Shown: in pieces, positions 63,261-64,000 of the stretch
How the letters are laid out: each line of letters starts with the position of its first letter
Position numbering within the stretch: position 1 is the first letter of the stretch
Assembly (NCBI GenBank): GCA_029557895.1
Contig: JAKQHT010000024.1
Location: forward strand, 37,602 to 101,601
DNA: 64,000 nucleotides
Reading direction: 5' to 3'
Origin: Bacteroidota bacterium
Lineage (GTDB): Bacteria > Bacteroidota > Bacteroidia > Flavobacteriales > Flavobacteriaceae
Notes under the pieces: model-generated
Databases searched by the model: none
Told to the model about the DNA's origin: nothing
The model's input: only the letters and a program-made list of their open reading frames with translations
Made by a program: the position numbers and the translations under genes

Positions 63261-63902
63261 TTATTTTGTAGTTGATTCTCCAATTATGGCACCTATTATC
63301 GCACCTCCTAAAACGCACCAAACATTACAAATCCAACCTCCAACAATTAAACCTATAAAGGCACCCACACCAGCTGGCGTGATTCCTTTACCATTATTCT
63401 GTAATTCTTGGGCATAGGCATTAGCGACCGAAAGCATCTCTTTTTCTGTTAAGCTCAAATTTTGATAATTTGGATGACTTTCTAAATCTTCAATCCAATT
63501 TCCTTCGGCTATATCTTTTAAAGACAGCTTCGTAAAAGAAGACAAATCATATTCATCTATAACTTGCTCATAACCTTTATCCAACACATCCGCATATTTA
63601 TCAATAACTTGTTCTACTAAATAAACGTCAAAATCTCCTGCTTGATATCCAAGCATAACAGCATATTGATCAACCATCTCTTGGGTAATTTCATAATCGC
63701 CATCCTTTTGAGCAAAATTGTTTTGCTCAAAATTACTTACAATTTCTACAGCATTAATAATTTTCAATGCCGATTCCCTGTACTTGTTAACAGATTCATC
63801 TATAAACTGCTTTTCATTTGAACATGACAAAATAGTTGGAATAAAGAAGATACAAACCAACACAATTGCAACAATACGTTTTGATTTTTTAATAGCTTTC
63901 AT
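63261..63902 (-). CDS. Uncharacterised lipoprotein with C-terminal glycine-zipper-like hydrophobic segment
   Basis: Lipobox PTILSCSN; C-term GVGAFIGLIVGGWICNVWCVLGGAIIGAIIGESTTK. Confidence 0.65.
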   Translation of the reverse strand: MKAIKKSKRIVAIVLVCIFFIPTILSCSNEKQFIDESVNKYRESALKIINAVEIVSNFEQNNFAQKDGDYEITQEMVDQYAVMLGYQAGDFDVYLVEQVIDKYADVLDKGYEQVIDEYDLSSFTKLSLKDIAEGNWIEDLESHPNYQNLSLTEKEMLSVANAYAQELQNNGKGITPAGVGAFIGLIVGGWICNVWCVLGGAIIGAIIGESTTK

Positions 63903-63950
63903 AATCGTAAAAATTTAGTGTTAAACACCTAGAAATTAGGAAGCAAAACT

Positions 63951-64000
<50 letters not shown>

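Overview
This window reads as a largely housekeeping chromosomal segment from a Flavobacteriaceae-like Bacteroidota. Supporting signs are a T9SS sorting-domain protein, bacillithiol BshC, TAnnTTTG promoters, and almost no Shine-Dalgarno signals at the starts inspected. Recognisable genes run from the mnmA N-terminus (cut by the left edge) through yidC, pyrG, OsmC, a LysM/PBP1 fusion, guaA, bshC, an M14 peptidase, rimO, ftsY, rpmG/rpmB, cinA, a dihydrolipoamide acyltransferase, recR, a TonB-dependent receptor, fabH, htpG, a bestrophin, VanX-like dipeptidase, manA, queD, idi and prfC. These are followed by the rpoC-rpoB-rplL-rplJ-rplA-rplK-nusG-secE-tRNA-tuf-tRNA cluster, hpf, xerC and rpsU. No CRISPR array, phage, intact transposon or obvious defence island was seen. 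The most interesting signals are regulatory or structural: (i) a perfect AGGAGG Shine-Dalgarno plus a consensus promoter on rpsU (bS21), in a lineage that normally does not use SDs; (ii) a terminator hairpin that abuts a consensus promoter in front of the tRNA-tuf operon; (iii) a DUF885 gene reduced by internal deletion to its N-terminus plus an out-of-frame C-terminal scrap; (iv) two related ~130-bp imperfect inverted-repeat elements, after htpG and rpoC; (v) a possible leader-peptide/terminator attenuator upstream of the D-Ala-D-Ala dipeptidase; (vi) a small ORF (DUF4295-like) missing from the ORF track; (vii) a poorly characterised lipoprotein / beta-barrel / papain-like module at the right end. 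The sequence ends in 49 A residues, probably a contig-end artefact. All family calls are from reading the translations; no searches were run.
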